Source: Raineya orbicola (GTDB taxonomy: Bacteria; Bacteroidota; Bacteroidia; Cytophagales; Thermonemataceae). Taken from it: 64,000 nt of DNA. The notes under the pieces were generated by a model that was given only the letters and a program-made list of their open reading frames with translations, had not been told where the DNA came from and searched no databases. Shown piece by piece: positions 50,156 through 59,600 of this stretch. Each line of letters begins with the position of its first letter. Positions within the stretch are counted from its first letter, which is position 1. The stretch lies in the NCBI RefSeq assembly GCF_002843425.1, contig NZ_NKXO01000016.1, positions 1 through 64,000 on the forward strand. The letters are read 5' to 3'. A program made the translations under genes and the position numbers.

Positions 50156-50340
50156 ATTTGTATTCAAAGTTTTTATGATGCAGATTTTTCTAAACAAGCG
50201 AGCCTAAAATATAATATTTGGCGTTCTTTCGGTATAAATTTACAATTAGGCTACAAAACCGAAGACTATCCATCTAGGCGGAGACCTATCAATGAAGGTT
50301 TATTAGGCTTTGTAGAGCTACATTATGTATGGCAATTATG
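50156..50340 (+). pseudogene. 3' remnant of an outer-membrane beta-barrel protein gene
   Basis: The frame opening after a TAG at 50153-50155 encodes KQASLKYNIWRSFGINLQLG, then YKTEDYPSRRRPINEGLLGF and VELHYVWQL. The alternating aromatic pattern and the end near HYVW look like the last strands of an outer-membrane barrel. There is no start codon and no proper stop; the frame runs into the DUF3592 gene. It is probably the tail of a deleted gene. Confidence 0.45.
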
Positions 50341-51177
50341 TTCCACCGCACTCGTCATATTCCTTTACCTTTGCTTATCAGAATGTTTTTTGAAAGCAAT
50401 TTTCTCTTGCTTTTCGGTTGGATATTTTTTACCTTTGGGAGTATCATTTTTTGTGTATTTGCTTCTATTTCCGATTTCAGCGATTTCGTTTTATCCAAAG
50501 ATAGTCCCCGTACCCAAGCCATTATTTACAAAAAGGAATATGCCAACGCCCGTGAAAATAGAGTTTCTATTTATGCGTATCATTACAAATTTCAGGTAGA
50601 AGGACAAGAATACACAGGCATTTCCTACGGCTACTCTTCTGATTATCAAGTAGGTAATACTGCCACGGTAATTTACAAAAAAGGCAAACCTACTTACTCT
50701 CGCATTGAAAACTTGCGTCATAAGCAGTTTCAGCCATATTTCCTGCTTTTTATTGTTATTTTTCCACTCATTGGCGGGATAATACTTGCCATTGCTATTC
50801 CTAAGGTTTTTTCTAAAATTCGCATCTTACGCGAAGGTACAATGGGTGAGGCTACTTTTAGTGGAATGAAGCCTACTAACACCACCGTCAATAAGCAAAG
50901 GGTAATGAAAATGTCTTTTCATCTACAGAGTGGAGGAAAAACCTATACAATACACCACAACACTCATCAAACGCATAAGTTTTTTACCGATAAACCGCTG
51001 AAAGTATTGTTCTTACCCCACCAGCCTGAAAAAGCTCTGCTTATTAACTCTCTACCCGGTAGCCCTGAAATTTCAGAACAAGGGACTATTCTCACGCAAT
51101 ACGCTTTGTTTCCTGCTATTCTTTATTTACTTTTCCCTGCAACTTGCCTTTTTGCCTATTGGCTAGCTTTTTTCTGA
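50329..51177 (+). CDS. DUF3592-type membrane protein
   Basis: The 282-residue protein has a hydrophobic helix at about 23-45, a beta-rich domain with YAYHYKFQVEGQEYTGISYG followed by GNTATVIYKKGKPTYSRIE (the DUF3592 pattern), a second helix pair (about 137-157), another similar domain (MKMSFHLQSGGKTYTIHH, VLFLPHQPEKALLIN) and a C-terminal helix. The function is unknown. Start codons at 50329 and 50338 are equally likely. Confidence 0.75.
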   Translation: MAIMFHRTRHIPLPLLIRMFFESNFLLLFGWIFFTFGSIIFCVFASISDFSDFVLSKDSPRTQAIIYKKEYANARENRVSIYAYHYKFQVEGQEYTGISYGYSSDYQVGNTATVIYKKGKPTYSRIENLRHKQFQPYFLLFIVIFPLIGGIILAIAIPKVFSKIRILREGTMGEATFSGMKPTNTTVNKQRVMKMSFHLQSGGKTYTIHHNTHQTHKFFTDKPLKVLFLPHQPEKALLINSLPGSPEISEQGTILTQYALFPAILYLLFPATCLFAYWLAFF

Positions 51178-51296
51178 AGTAAAAAGCTGTAATTAGCACA
51201 AAGTTCTACTTAACAAATACCACCCAAAAGTTGGGAGTGCTTTCGTGACGGTAGAGGAGTGAGCTGAAGCACAACCTGCCCACCAAATTCTTAATA

Positions 51297-52175
51297 CTAA
51301 TCGCTTTGTAAAAACTTGATAGTTTCATCAATTACCTCTTCGGTATGAATAGGGAGCAAGGCATCGGTGTAGGGCTCTTTTCCTCCAAAAGTATGGTCTG
51401 CATTTTCCAGTAATATCATTTCTGCATTTTTAGCCCAAGATGATAATTGGCGAGCATTATCCACCGAAACAGAAGTATCCGCTTTTCCGTGTATTACGAG
51501 GATAGGTACTTGAATTTTAGGTACTTGTTTTTCTAAATCGTAATGCAACCAGTTTTTTAGTAAATCTTCGTATACTTCTCTGTAAATAGGCATTTCTTGT
51601 TTGGTGCGGGCATTTTCAATATAAATTACCCCATTTTTTTCAATTTCGGCAATGCGTTCGGGGGTAAATAAAAATTTGGTGTTGGCAATAGATGCCCAAG
51701 TAACTACTTTCTTGATGCGATTATCTTCGGCGGCTTTCAACAGAGCCAAAGCTCCGCCCCTGCTGTGTCCGATGACAAACAATTTATCCAGCAATGTAAT
51801 TCTTTTGAACAAATAATCTTCGGAAAAGAAATAATCCAAAACCGCCGTAATGTCGTCTAAATCTTTGGTATAAGTTTCTCTGCCGAAAGCATCTAAATCT
51901 ACAAACTCTTTTTTATGGGTAGGCGTAGTGCCGTTGTGTGAAAGATTGATTTTAGCAAAAATAAAACCTCTTTGAGCAAACTGCTCGGCAATCAAATTGA
52001 AATGCCCCCAATCTTTGAAACCTTTGAAGCCGTGAATAAAAAGAACAAGTGGCTTGGGAATATCATCAAAAATAAGGCGAATATCCAAACCAATAGGACG
52101 AGGGTGTTTGTTGGAAGTAATTTGAATTTCTTGCTTAAATAGCGGTTCTTGTAAGTTCTCTGAATACATTTTCAA
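51297..52175 (-). CDS. Alpha/beta hydrolase (S9/dienelactone hydrolase type)
   Basis: The 292-residue protein has the oxyanion region LFIHGFKGFKDWG, nucleophile elbow GHSRGGA (Ser), acid in HGKADTSV and the catalytic His in NADHTFGG. It is a soluble esterase or acyl-peptidase-like hydrolase of unknown substrate. Its start overlaps the 3' end of the GldA-like gene by about 40 nt (ATG at 52175 or 52169), so the two are translationally linked. Confidence 0.88.
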   Translation of the reverse strand: MKMYSENLQEPLFKQEIQITSNKHPRPIGLDIRLIFDDIPKPLVLFIHGFKGFKDWGHFNLIAEQFAQRGFIFAKINLSHNGTTPTHKKEFVDLDAFGRETYTKDLDDITAVLDYFFSEDYLFKRITLLDKLFVIGHSRGGALALLKAAEDNRIKKVVTWASIANTKFLFTPERIAEIEKNGVIYIENARTKQEMPIYREVYEDLLKNWLHYDLEKQVPKIQVPILVIHGKADTSVSVDNARQLSSWAKNAEMILLENADHTFGGKEPYTDALLPIHTEEVIDETIKFLQSD

Positions 52176-53049
52176 TATTTTTTTCCTCTTGTTTGATTTC
52201 CAAGATTGTCCAATTTTGCATTTTAGCTAGTTGGAACAAATCGGCTCGCAAGTCTATATCGGCGGGTGTTCGGATTTCCCACAAATTGCCCGCAATATGC
52301 TGAATTTGCAAGATTTTTTCAAAGTTTTTCGCAATAATATTTTCGTCAATGCTTTCTGCAAATTCTACTTTTAAAATTCGCTCAGTTTGAAAAAGTTTGG
52401 TAATTTCACTCACAGGGGCATCCGCCACAATTTTTCCCAAATGAATAATCACCACTTTATCGCAAATCGCTTGCACTTCTTGCATAATATGCGTAGAAAG
52501 CAAAATAGTTTTTTCTTGGGCAATTTGCTTGATAAGATTGCGAATTTCAATGATTTGGTTAGGGTCTAAACCAGTGGTGGGTTCGTCAAGAATCATCACC
52601 GATGGGTTATGTATCAAAGCCTGTGCCAAACCTACTCTCTGGCGGTAGCCTTTGGAAAGCATTCCTACTTTCTTATGAGCCTCACGCTCCAAGCCACACA
52701 TTTCTATTACTTCCTTGATACGATTTTCTAAACGGGCTACCTTGTAAATTTTACCCATAAAACCCAAATACTCACGTACATACATATCCAAATACAGCGG
52801 ATTATGTTCGGGCAAATACCCCAAAGCTCTTTGAGCTTCTTTTGTGTGAGTTGTTATATCAAAACCTGCTACTTGCACAGTGCCTGAAGTCGCTTTTAAA
52901 TAACCAGTGGCAATTTTCATAGTAGTTGATTTTCCCGCTCCATTCGGACCTAAAAAGCCCGTGATTTTACCACTTTCAGCCACAAAATTGATATTATCTA
53001 CTGCTCTCTGCTTTCCGTATATTTTTGTAAGATTTTCAACGACTATCAT
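52135..53049 (-). CDS. gldA: ABC transporter ATP-binding protein, GldA-like
   Basis: The 304-residue ATPase has Walker A GPNGAGKST (about 34-42), Q-loop region GYLPEHNPLY, signature LSKGYRQRVGLAQAL, Walker B VMILDEPTTGLDPNQ and the H-loop STHIMQEV. Length, the YLPEHNPLY Q-loop and the C-terminal accessory part resemble GldA, the ATPase of the gliding-motility ABC transporter GldAFG. The permease genes gldF and gldG are not adjacent, so a different ABC-2 exporter cannot be excluded. Confidence 0.75.
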   Translation of the reverse strand: MIVVENLTKIYGKQRAVDNINFVAESGKITGFLGPNGAGKSTTMKIATGYLKATSGTVQVAGFDITTHTKEAQRALGYLPEHNPLYLDMYVREYLGFMGKIYKVARLENRIKEVIEMCGLEREAHKKVGMLSKGYRQRVGLAQALIHNPSVMILDEPTTGLDPNQIIEIRNLIKQIAQEKTILLSTHIMQEVQAICDKVVIIHLGKIVADAPVSEITKLFQTERILKVEFAESIDENIIAKNFEKILQIQHIAGNLWEIRTPADIDLRADLFQLAKMQNWTILEIKQEEKNIENVFRELTRTAI

Positions 53050-53081
53050 CTTGAATAGATTTTAAGAAACTAAACCTCTAA

Positions 53082-54461
53082 CTATATTTTCATTTTCTCC
53101 TCCCACTCTTTTGCAAAGGACTTATCAGCAATTTGGGGCATAGTACGATGCTTTCCCCAAGTTTTTCCGAAAAATTTTTTCAGCCATTTGTTTTTGATTT
53201 TAGCAGAAAAAAAGTCCATTATTTTTCGGCTTAGCATTGCTTTTTCCCAAAACTTGAACCCCAAACGCTCTAAAAAAGTAGTTTGCTTTTCTTCAACACT
53301 CTGCTTACGATTGAGCAAGAGCAAGTTATGAATAGGAATTTTTACAGGACATACCGAGCTACACGCCCCACAAAGCGAACTTGCAAAGCTCAAATGTTTG
53401 TATTCTTTCAGCTCTGCAAGGTGTGGCGTAATCACCGAGCCAATAGGACCGCTGTAAGTGGTGTTGTAGGTATGCCCACCAATGTTTTTATACACAGGGC
53501 AAGCATTCAGGCAAGCACCGCAACGAATGCAATTCAGAGCCTCTCGTTTTTCAGCATCGGCAAGCAGACGAGTTCTGCCATTATCCAGAAGTATCACGTA
53601 CATTTCATCGGGTCCGTCTAATTCATCGGCTTGTCGCGGTCCGAAAAAAATAGAATTATACACCGTGATTTTTTGCCCCGTGCCGCTAGTGGCAAGTAAG
53701 TGCCAAAATAAATCCAAATGTTCCAGTTTGGGAATAACCTTTTCAATGCCTACAATCGCAATATGTACTTTTGGGAAAGTGGTTGCCATACGGGCATTTC
53801 CTTCATTTTCAGTAATTGCCACCGCTCCTACATCTGCAATCAGGAAATTGCCCCCTGTAATGCCAATTTCAGCCTCTAAATATTTTTCTCGCAAAATTCT
53901 GCGAGCTGTAAGCGTAAGTTCTTGGGCATCATCGGTAGGCTTGATACGCAATTTTTCAACAAAAATATCGGCTATGTCTTTTTTAGAAAGGTGCATCGCA
54001 GGCGTAACAATATGATAAGGTTTCTGCCCTGCCAATTGCACAATAAATTCTCCCAAATCTGTTTCTATGGGTTCAATAACTTTTTTTTCCAGAAACTCAT
54101 TCAAATGAATTTCCTCCGTAGTCATTGATTTAGATTTTACTACGGACTTGGCTTTATATTTTTTGCAAATTTCTTCAATGCTTTTCAGTGCCGAGTTGGC
54201 ATTTTCCGCCCAAATTACCTTACCACCACGCTTGGTAAAATGCTCCTCAAAATCCAAAAGCAATTCGCCTAAATGATTGATAGTTTCTGTTTTCAGATAC
54301 GAAGCCCGCTCACGAGCCAAATCGTGATTATGGTACTGCTCCAAACCTTGCCGAACAGCATTATTGTATTTACCAATATTGTAATTGATGGTCTGTCGAT
54401 GCTTCAAATCAAAAGATTTTTGTTCAGCATCTTGCAAGAACTTTTCTGCCGTAGGGTTCAT
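53082..54461 (-). CDS. LutB-like iron-sulfur lactate utilization protein
   Basis: The 459-residue protein (ATG at 54459-54461; an alternative ATG lies 18 bp upstream) has the LUD domain in its N-terminal two thirds (KSKSMTTEEIHLNEFLE, GITGGNFLIADVGAV). Two 4Fe-4S clusters follow in the C-terminal part (CIRCGACLNACPVY and CGACSSVCPVKI). LutB works with LutA and LutC in L-lactate oxidation; neither is adjacent here, though fused or distant partners are possible. Confidence 0.88.
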   Translation of the reverse strand: MNPTAEKFLQDAEQKSFDLKHRQTINYNIGKYNNAVRQGLEQYHNHDLARERASYLKTETINHLGELLLDFEEHFTKRGGKVIWAENANSALKSIEEICKKYKAKSVVKSKSMTTEEIHLNEFLEKKVIEPIETDLGEFIVQLAGQKPYHIVTPAMHLSKKDIADIFVEKLRIKPTDDAQELTLTARRILREKYLEAEIGITGGNFLIADVGAVAITENEGNARMATTFPKVHIAIVGIEKVIPKLEHLDLFWHLLATSGTGQKITVYNSIFFGPRQADELDGPDEMYVILLDNGRTRLLADAEKREALNCIRCGACLNACPVYKNIGGHTYNTTYSGPIGSVITPHLAELKEYKHLSFASSLCGACSSVCPVKIPIHNLLLLNRKQSVEEKQTTFLERLGFKFWEKAMLSRKIMDFFSAKIKNKWLKKFFGKTWGKHRTMPQIADKSFAKEWEEKMKI

Positions 54462-54549
54462 TTTTTTGTACGCTTTCACAAAAATTTCACAAAGAAAGTA
54501 AAAATTTGTTTTGAATAGGAAAAAATTTAGATAAGATTTTCAAAAAATG

Positions 54550-54580
54550 TTGTAACATTAAAAGTTATTACATATATTTG
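54550..54580 (+). promoter_or_regulatory. Promoter and possible MarR-type operator of the first yceI gene
   Basis: TTG at 54550-54552 and TATATTTG at 54573-54580 are spaced 20 bp, a perfect fit. TGTAA (54551-54555) and TTACA (54568-54572) form an inverted pair exactly between the two boxes, a spot suited to a repressor such as the MarR protein encoded at 55988. Confidence 0.5.
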
Positions 54581-54621
54581 CAAACAAATTTCATTTTTTA
54601 ACATTAAAACCTCTTACAGCA

Positions 54622-55317
54622 ATGAAAAGTTTAGAAATTCTTGGAATTTTCTTATCAGGGGCAATTCTTTTCGCTTCTTGCGAATCGGCTCCTAAAAGCG
54701 ATGAAGCCAAAACAGGCGAAGCCCAAAAGGTAGATAGCACCAAAGCCGCTGAAGCTCAAACCTTGAAAGTAGATGTAGCTAATAGCGTGATTACTTGGGT
54801 TGGTACCAAACCCACAGGCAAGCATAACGGCACTTTTGCTCTTTCCGAAGGCTCTGTATCAGTAAAGGAAGGTAAAATCGTAGGGGGTAAATTTGTAATT
54901 GATGTGAAATCTTTGAAAGTTTTGGATATTCCTGAAACTGAAAAAGAAAATGCTAAACTTACAGGTCATCTCAAAAGCCCTGACTTTTTAGATGCCGAGA
55001 AATTCCCCACAGCTACTTTTGAAGTAGTTTCGGTAGAACCTTACAAAGCCGATACCACTCAAAAAGTAAGCGAAAAAGATAAAGAATACACATTGGAAAA
55101 CCCTACTCACAGCATTACAGGTAACTTGACAATGAAAGGCGTTACCAAATCCATTACGTTCCCAGCGATAGTAAAATTGGAAGGCGGAAAAATGGAAGCC
55201 GAAGCCAAATTCAACATCAATCGCAAAGATTGGGGTATGGAGTGGGGTATTACAGATAAACTCATCAGCAACACGGTACATATGGGCTTTAAGATATCGG
55301 CAGGTGTAGCAAAATAA
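54622..55317 (+). CDS. YceI-family lipoprotein
   Basis: The 231-residue protein has a lipoprotein signal (LSGAILFASC, Cys20), a Lys/Glu/Ala-rich linker and a YceI lipocalin-like domain (VITWVGTKPTGKHNGTFAL, SPDFLDAEKFPTATFEV, ITGNLTMKGVTKSITFP). YceI proteins bind isoprenoid-type lipids in the periplasm. It has its own promoter and terminator. Confidence 0.92.
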   Translation: MKSLEILGIFLSGAILFASCESAPKSDEAKTGEAQKVDSTKAAEAQTLKVDVANSVITWVGTKPTGKHNGTFALSEGSVSVKEGKIVGGKFVIDVKSLKVLDIPETEKENAKLTGHLKSPDFLDAEKFPTATFEVVSVEPYKADTTQKVSEKDKEYTLENPTHSITGNLTMKGVTKSITFPAIVKLEGGKMEAEAKFNINRKDWGMEWGITDKLISNTVHMGFKISAGVAK

Positions 55318-55327
55318 GTAAAAATTC

Positions 55328-55367
55328 AACCTCTGACTAAATTTGAAAAAATGTCAGAGGTTTTTTT
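55328..55367 (+). terminator. Terminator after the first yceI gene
   Basis: AACCTCTGAC (55328-55337) pairs with GTCAGAGGTT (55353-55362), followed by a T tract to 55367. Confidence 0.9.
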
Positions 55368-55450
55368 CAGATTTAAGCCCATATTTTCTTGGAAAATTTT
55401 TCTTAAACATTTAGTTTGCGAAAAGATTCTCAAGAAAAATTATCAAGCCT

Positions 55451-55981
55451 ATGGAGTATATTTGGAAATTAGACCCTTTACATTCCAATCTGACTTTTGC
55501 TGTACCTCATATGGTAATTGCAGAAGTAGTTGGCTTTATGCAAGATTTTGATGTTACTATTCGCACCACACACCTAGATTTTTCTGATGCCAAAATAGTA
55601 GCGGAAATCAAAGCAAACTCGCTTTATACCAACAATACTCAACGCGACCAGCATCTTGTTTCACCTGATTTTTTAGATGCTGAAAAATTTCCTATCATAC
55701 GATTTATCAGTATTGATTTTAAGAAAGTTGCTGATAGGAAATTTCAAGTTACAGGAAATCTCACTATCAAAGGAAAAACATTACCTGTGATTTTAGAAGC
55801 TGAATATACAGGGCAAGCCCGCGACCCTTGGGGCAATGTAAAAGCAGGTTTCAAAGCGAAAACACTTATTCGCCGTACTTCTTTCGGCTTAACCTGGAAC
55901 CAACTTTTAGATAATGGTGCTTGGCTGGTAGGCAATGAGATTAAGCTAAATTTTCAAGGAGAGTTTATCAGAAGTAACTAA
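55451..55981 (+). CDS. YceI-family protein, cytoplasmic form
   Basis: The 176-residue protein lacks a signal peptide and begins directly with the YceI fold (WKLDPLHSNLTFAVPHMVI), then SPDFLDAEKFPIIRFIS, VTGNLTIKGKTLPVILE and TSFGLTWNQLLDNGAWLVGNE. It is the typical stand-alone YceI that binds a polyprenoid. It is followed after 6 bp by a MarR regulator, so both are in one operon. Confidence 0.92.
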   Translation: MEYIWKLDPLHSNLTFAVPHMVIAEVVGFMQDFDVTIRTTHLDFSDAKIVAEIKANSLYTNNTQRDQHLVSPDFLDAEKFPIIRFISIDFKKVADRKFQVTGNLTIKGKTLPVILEAEYTGQARDPWGNVKAGFKAKTLIRRTSFGLTWNQLLDNGAWLVGNEIKLNFQGEFIRSN

Positions 55982-55987
55982 GAATGT

Positions 55988-56440
55988 ATGAAAACCATAG
56001 AGGAAGCTATCCAAAGCCGTTTTCGGAACGAAAAGCATAAGGCTTTGGTCAATATTCTTTATACAGCCAAATTTATTGAAAACAAAGTACAAACACACAT
56101 CAAGCCGTATAAAATCACTATGCAGCAATACAACATTTTGCGTATTGTCAGGGGGGCGGGCGGAAAGCCCGTTTCTTTGAAATACATCAAAGAACGTATG
56201 CTTGATAAAATGCCCGATGCCTCTCGGATTGTAGATAAACTCTACAAAAAAGGCTTACTCAAACGCAAAGAATGCCCCAATGACCGCCGCAGCGTAGATA
56301 TTACCATTACCAACAAAGGTTTAGAATTGCTTGAAACAATGGACAAACAAGCCCAAGAATTAGATGATATTTGCCAAAATCTAAGCGATACACAACTGCA
56401 AGAATTAAACTATTTGCTCAACTTCTTGCGAAATGAATAG
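55988..56440 (+). CDS. MarR-family transcriptional regulator
   Basis: The 150-residue protein has the MarR winged helix: TMQQYNILRIVRGAGGKPVS, recognition-helix part MPDASRIVDKLYKKGLLKR and the wing ECPNDRRSVDITITNKG with the DRR signature. YceI and MarR genes are commonly paired in Bacteroidota, and this one probably represses the yceI genes. Ligand unknown. Confidence 0.92.
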   Translation: MKTIEEAIQSRFRNEKHKALVNILYTAKFIENKVQTHIKPYKITMQQYNILRIVRGAGGKPVSLKYIKERMLDKMPDASRIVDKLYKKGLLKRKECPNDRRSVDITITNKGLELLETMDKQAQELDDICQNLSDTQLQELNYLLNFLRNE

Positions 56441-56583
56441 TTGAGTTTTACTCATTTTTATTTCGCTTGAAGCCTTTGAAATCAAAATCAAATTTTTCAG
56501 GCGTGCCTTCTATCAAGACATTTGCCAAACGCTTTCTTTGGCGTGTTAAAGCAACTTTATCTCGCAAAAAAATCCTCCAATCT

Positions 56584-56615
56584 TTTGAAAAACAAACTGA
56601 AATCACTTATATTTG
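56584..56615 (+). promoter_or_regulatory. Promoter of the TPR-CHAT gene
   Basis: TTTG (56584-56587) and TATATTTG (56608-56615) are 20 bp apart, an exact fit. The ATG at 56641 follows at a normal distance. Confidence 0.65.
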
Positions 56616-56640
56616 CTTGTATAGGCAAAATATTGATTTT

Positions 56641-59600
56641 ATGCAAACTCGTGTTTTTTTACTTGTTTTTTGCATAGCCTTAGCAGGGAGCTATGTGTCT
56701 TTTGCCCAAAGCTGGGGAGAGTTAAATAAGCAAGGAGTGAAGCTACTTAATGAAGATAAGTACTCAGAAGCAAAACCTATTTTAGAAAAAGCCCTCAAAC
56801 AAGCTGAAACAGAATTCGGCAAAGAACACCCCGATTATGCCACTGCTTGCAATAATTTGGCAGGGGTGTACGAAAACCAAGGTCGCTATGCCGAGGCTGA
56901 AAACCTCTACAAAGAAGCTCAATCTATTTATGCCAAAAACTCGGCAAAGAACACCCCGACTATGCCAACTCTTGCAATAATTTGGCGGCGTTATACAAAG
57001 ACCAAGGTCGTTATGCCGAGGCTGAAAAACTATTCAAAGAAGCCTTAGCCATTCGTGCCAAAACCCTCAGCAAAGAACACCCCGATTATGCCCAATCTTG
57101 CCATAATTTGGCATCGTTATACAAAGACCAAGGTCGCTATGCCGAGGCCGAAACCCTCTACAAAGAAGCTCACTCTATTTATGCCAAAACCCTCGGAAAA
57201 GAACACCCCGATTATGCTAACTCTTGCAATAGTTTGGCTTTGTTATACCATTATCAAGGTCGCTATGCCGAGGCCGAACCCCTCTACAAAGAAGCTCACT
57301 CTATTTTTGTCAAAACCCTTGGCAAAGAACACCCCCTTTATGCCCTAGCTTGCAATAATTTGGCAGGGGTGTACGAAAACCAAGGTCGCTATGCCGATGC
57401 CGAAACCCTCTACAAAGAAGCTCACTTTATTTATGCCAAAACCCTCGGAAAAGAACACCCACTTTATGCCCAATCTTGCAATAATTTGGCGGCGTTATAT
57501 CAAGACCAAGGTCGCTATGCCGAGGCCGAAAACCTAATCAAAGAAGCCTTAACCATTCGTGCCAAAACCCTCGGAAAAGAACACCCCGATTATGCCCAAT
57601 CTTGCAGTAATTTGGCAGGGGTGTACGAAAACCAAGGTCGCTATGCCGAGGCTGAAAACCTCTACAAAGAAGCTCAATCTATTTATGCCAAAACCCTCGG
57701 AAAAGAACACCCCAATTATGCCTTATCTTGCAATAATTTGGCAGCGTTATACAAAGACCAAGGTCGCTATGCCGAGGCTGAAAACCTCTACAAAGAAGCT
57801 CAATCTATTTATGCCAAAACCCTCGGAAAAGAACACCCCAATTATGCCTTATCTTGCAATAATTTGGCAGCGTTATACAAAGACCAAGGTCGCTATGCCG
57901 AGGCTGAAAACCTCTACAAAGAAGCTCAATCTATTTATGCCAAAACCCTCGGAAAAGAACACCCCAATTATGCCTTATCTTGCAATAATTTGGCAGCGTT
58001 ATACAAAGACCAAGGTCACTATGCCGAGGCTGAAAACCTATTCAAAGAATCCTTAGCCATTCGTGCCAAAACACTCGGAAAAGAACACCCCGATTATGCC
58101 CTAGCTTGCAATAATTTGGCAGCATTATACAAAGACCAAGGCCGCTATGCTGAGGCTGAAAAACTATTCAAAGATGCCCAATCTATTTATGCCAAAACCC
58201 TCGGAAAAGAACACCCCAATTATGCCTTATCTTGCAATAATTTGGCAGTGTTGTTTAGAGCTCAAAGTCGCTATGCCGAGGCTGAAAGCCTATTCAAAGA
58301 AGCTCAATCTATTTTTGCCAAAACTCTCGGTAAAGAACACCCCGATTATGCCACTGCTTGCAATAATTTGGCAGGGTTATACCAAGACCAAGGTCGTTAT
58401 GCCGAGGCTGAAAAACTATTCAAAGAAGCCTCCCAAACCCTAATTCACAACATTCAACGCAACTTCGTAGGGCTTTCTGAAAAAGAAAAAGAACAATACC
58501 TTGCTACTTTGAAATATCATTTTGAGATTTATCATTCCTTTGCCCTTAAAGCCCAAAAACCTGAACTCTCGGCTTGGCTACTGGAAAACAATCTTTTCAC
58601 CAAAGGGCTTCTGTTTTTTTCTACCCAACAACTCCGCAGAACCGCCGAAAAATCCCAAAATCCAAAACTTCAAGCTACCTACCACGAGTGGATTAACCAA
58701 CGCCGCCAACTTGCCAAAGCCTACGAAATGACACAAGAGAAACGTAAAGAACAAAACATCAGCCTCGAAAACCTTGAAAAACAAGCCAACGAACTGGAAA
58801 AACAACTCTCCCTGCTCCTTGCCCAAGAAGGGTATAGCTTTCAGCTCAGCCCTACCCAACACTCGTGGCAAGAAATCAAACAAAAACTTAAATCTGATGA
58901 AGCTATTGTAGAAATAAGCAGGTTCAGGTATCACGATAAAAAATGGACCGATAGCGTGCTGTATATGGCTTTGGTAGTAAAGAAAAATAGCCCCTACCCC
59001 GAAATGGTTCTCCTGCCCAATGGAAAAGATTTAGAAACAGGTGAAATTGCTTTCTACCGAAATCATATCCGTTTCCGCAAGCAAGATAAAGCCTCCTATG
59101 GTGTATTTTTTGAGCCTATTGCTCAAAAATTGAAAGGCATTCGGAAAATCTATTTCAGTGCCGATGGTGTCTATCATCAAATCAATCTTGCTACTCTCTA
59201 CAATCCCAAGACCCAAAAATACTTAGACGAGGAATTAAGCATTCAACTTATCAGCACAGCTCGCGATTTTATTGAGCTAAACACAAATAAAAAACTTCAA
59301 AAACAACTCAAAGAATACCGCCTGTACCTTTTCGGATACCCTGATTTTGCAAACAAACCCGCTTCCCAACAACCCAGCGAAAACAGAGCAGTGATTGATG
59401 TGGCTCTTGTCAGCAGAATTGATAAAAAACAACGCTTTTTTGACGAGCTTTCAGGAACGGTAACCTACCTGCCCGGCACCAAAAAAGAAGTAGAAGGCAT
59501 TGCAAGCATTGCCAAGCAGGCTAAAATAGAAAACAATGTTTTTTTAGAAAAACAAGCAAGCGAAGAAAATCTGAAAAAAATCAGCTCTGCAAACATTCTA

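Noticed and set aside
53482-54015. 177-codon ORF on the plus strand
   Set aside because: It is opposite the well-supported LutB-like gene and shows no family features.
57055-58443. Several medium ORFs with repeated MPKPSEKNTP-like sequence
   Set aside because: They are a second reading frame of the TPR repeats, not separate genes; only the frameshift makes one of them follow the signal peptide.
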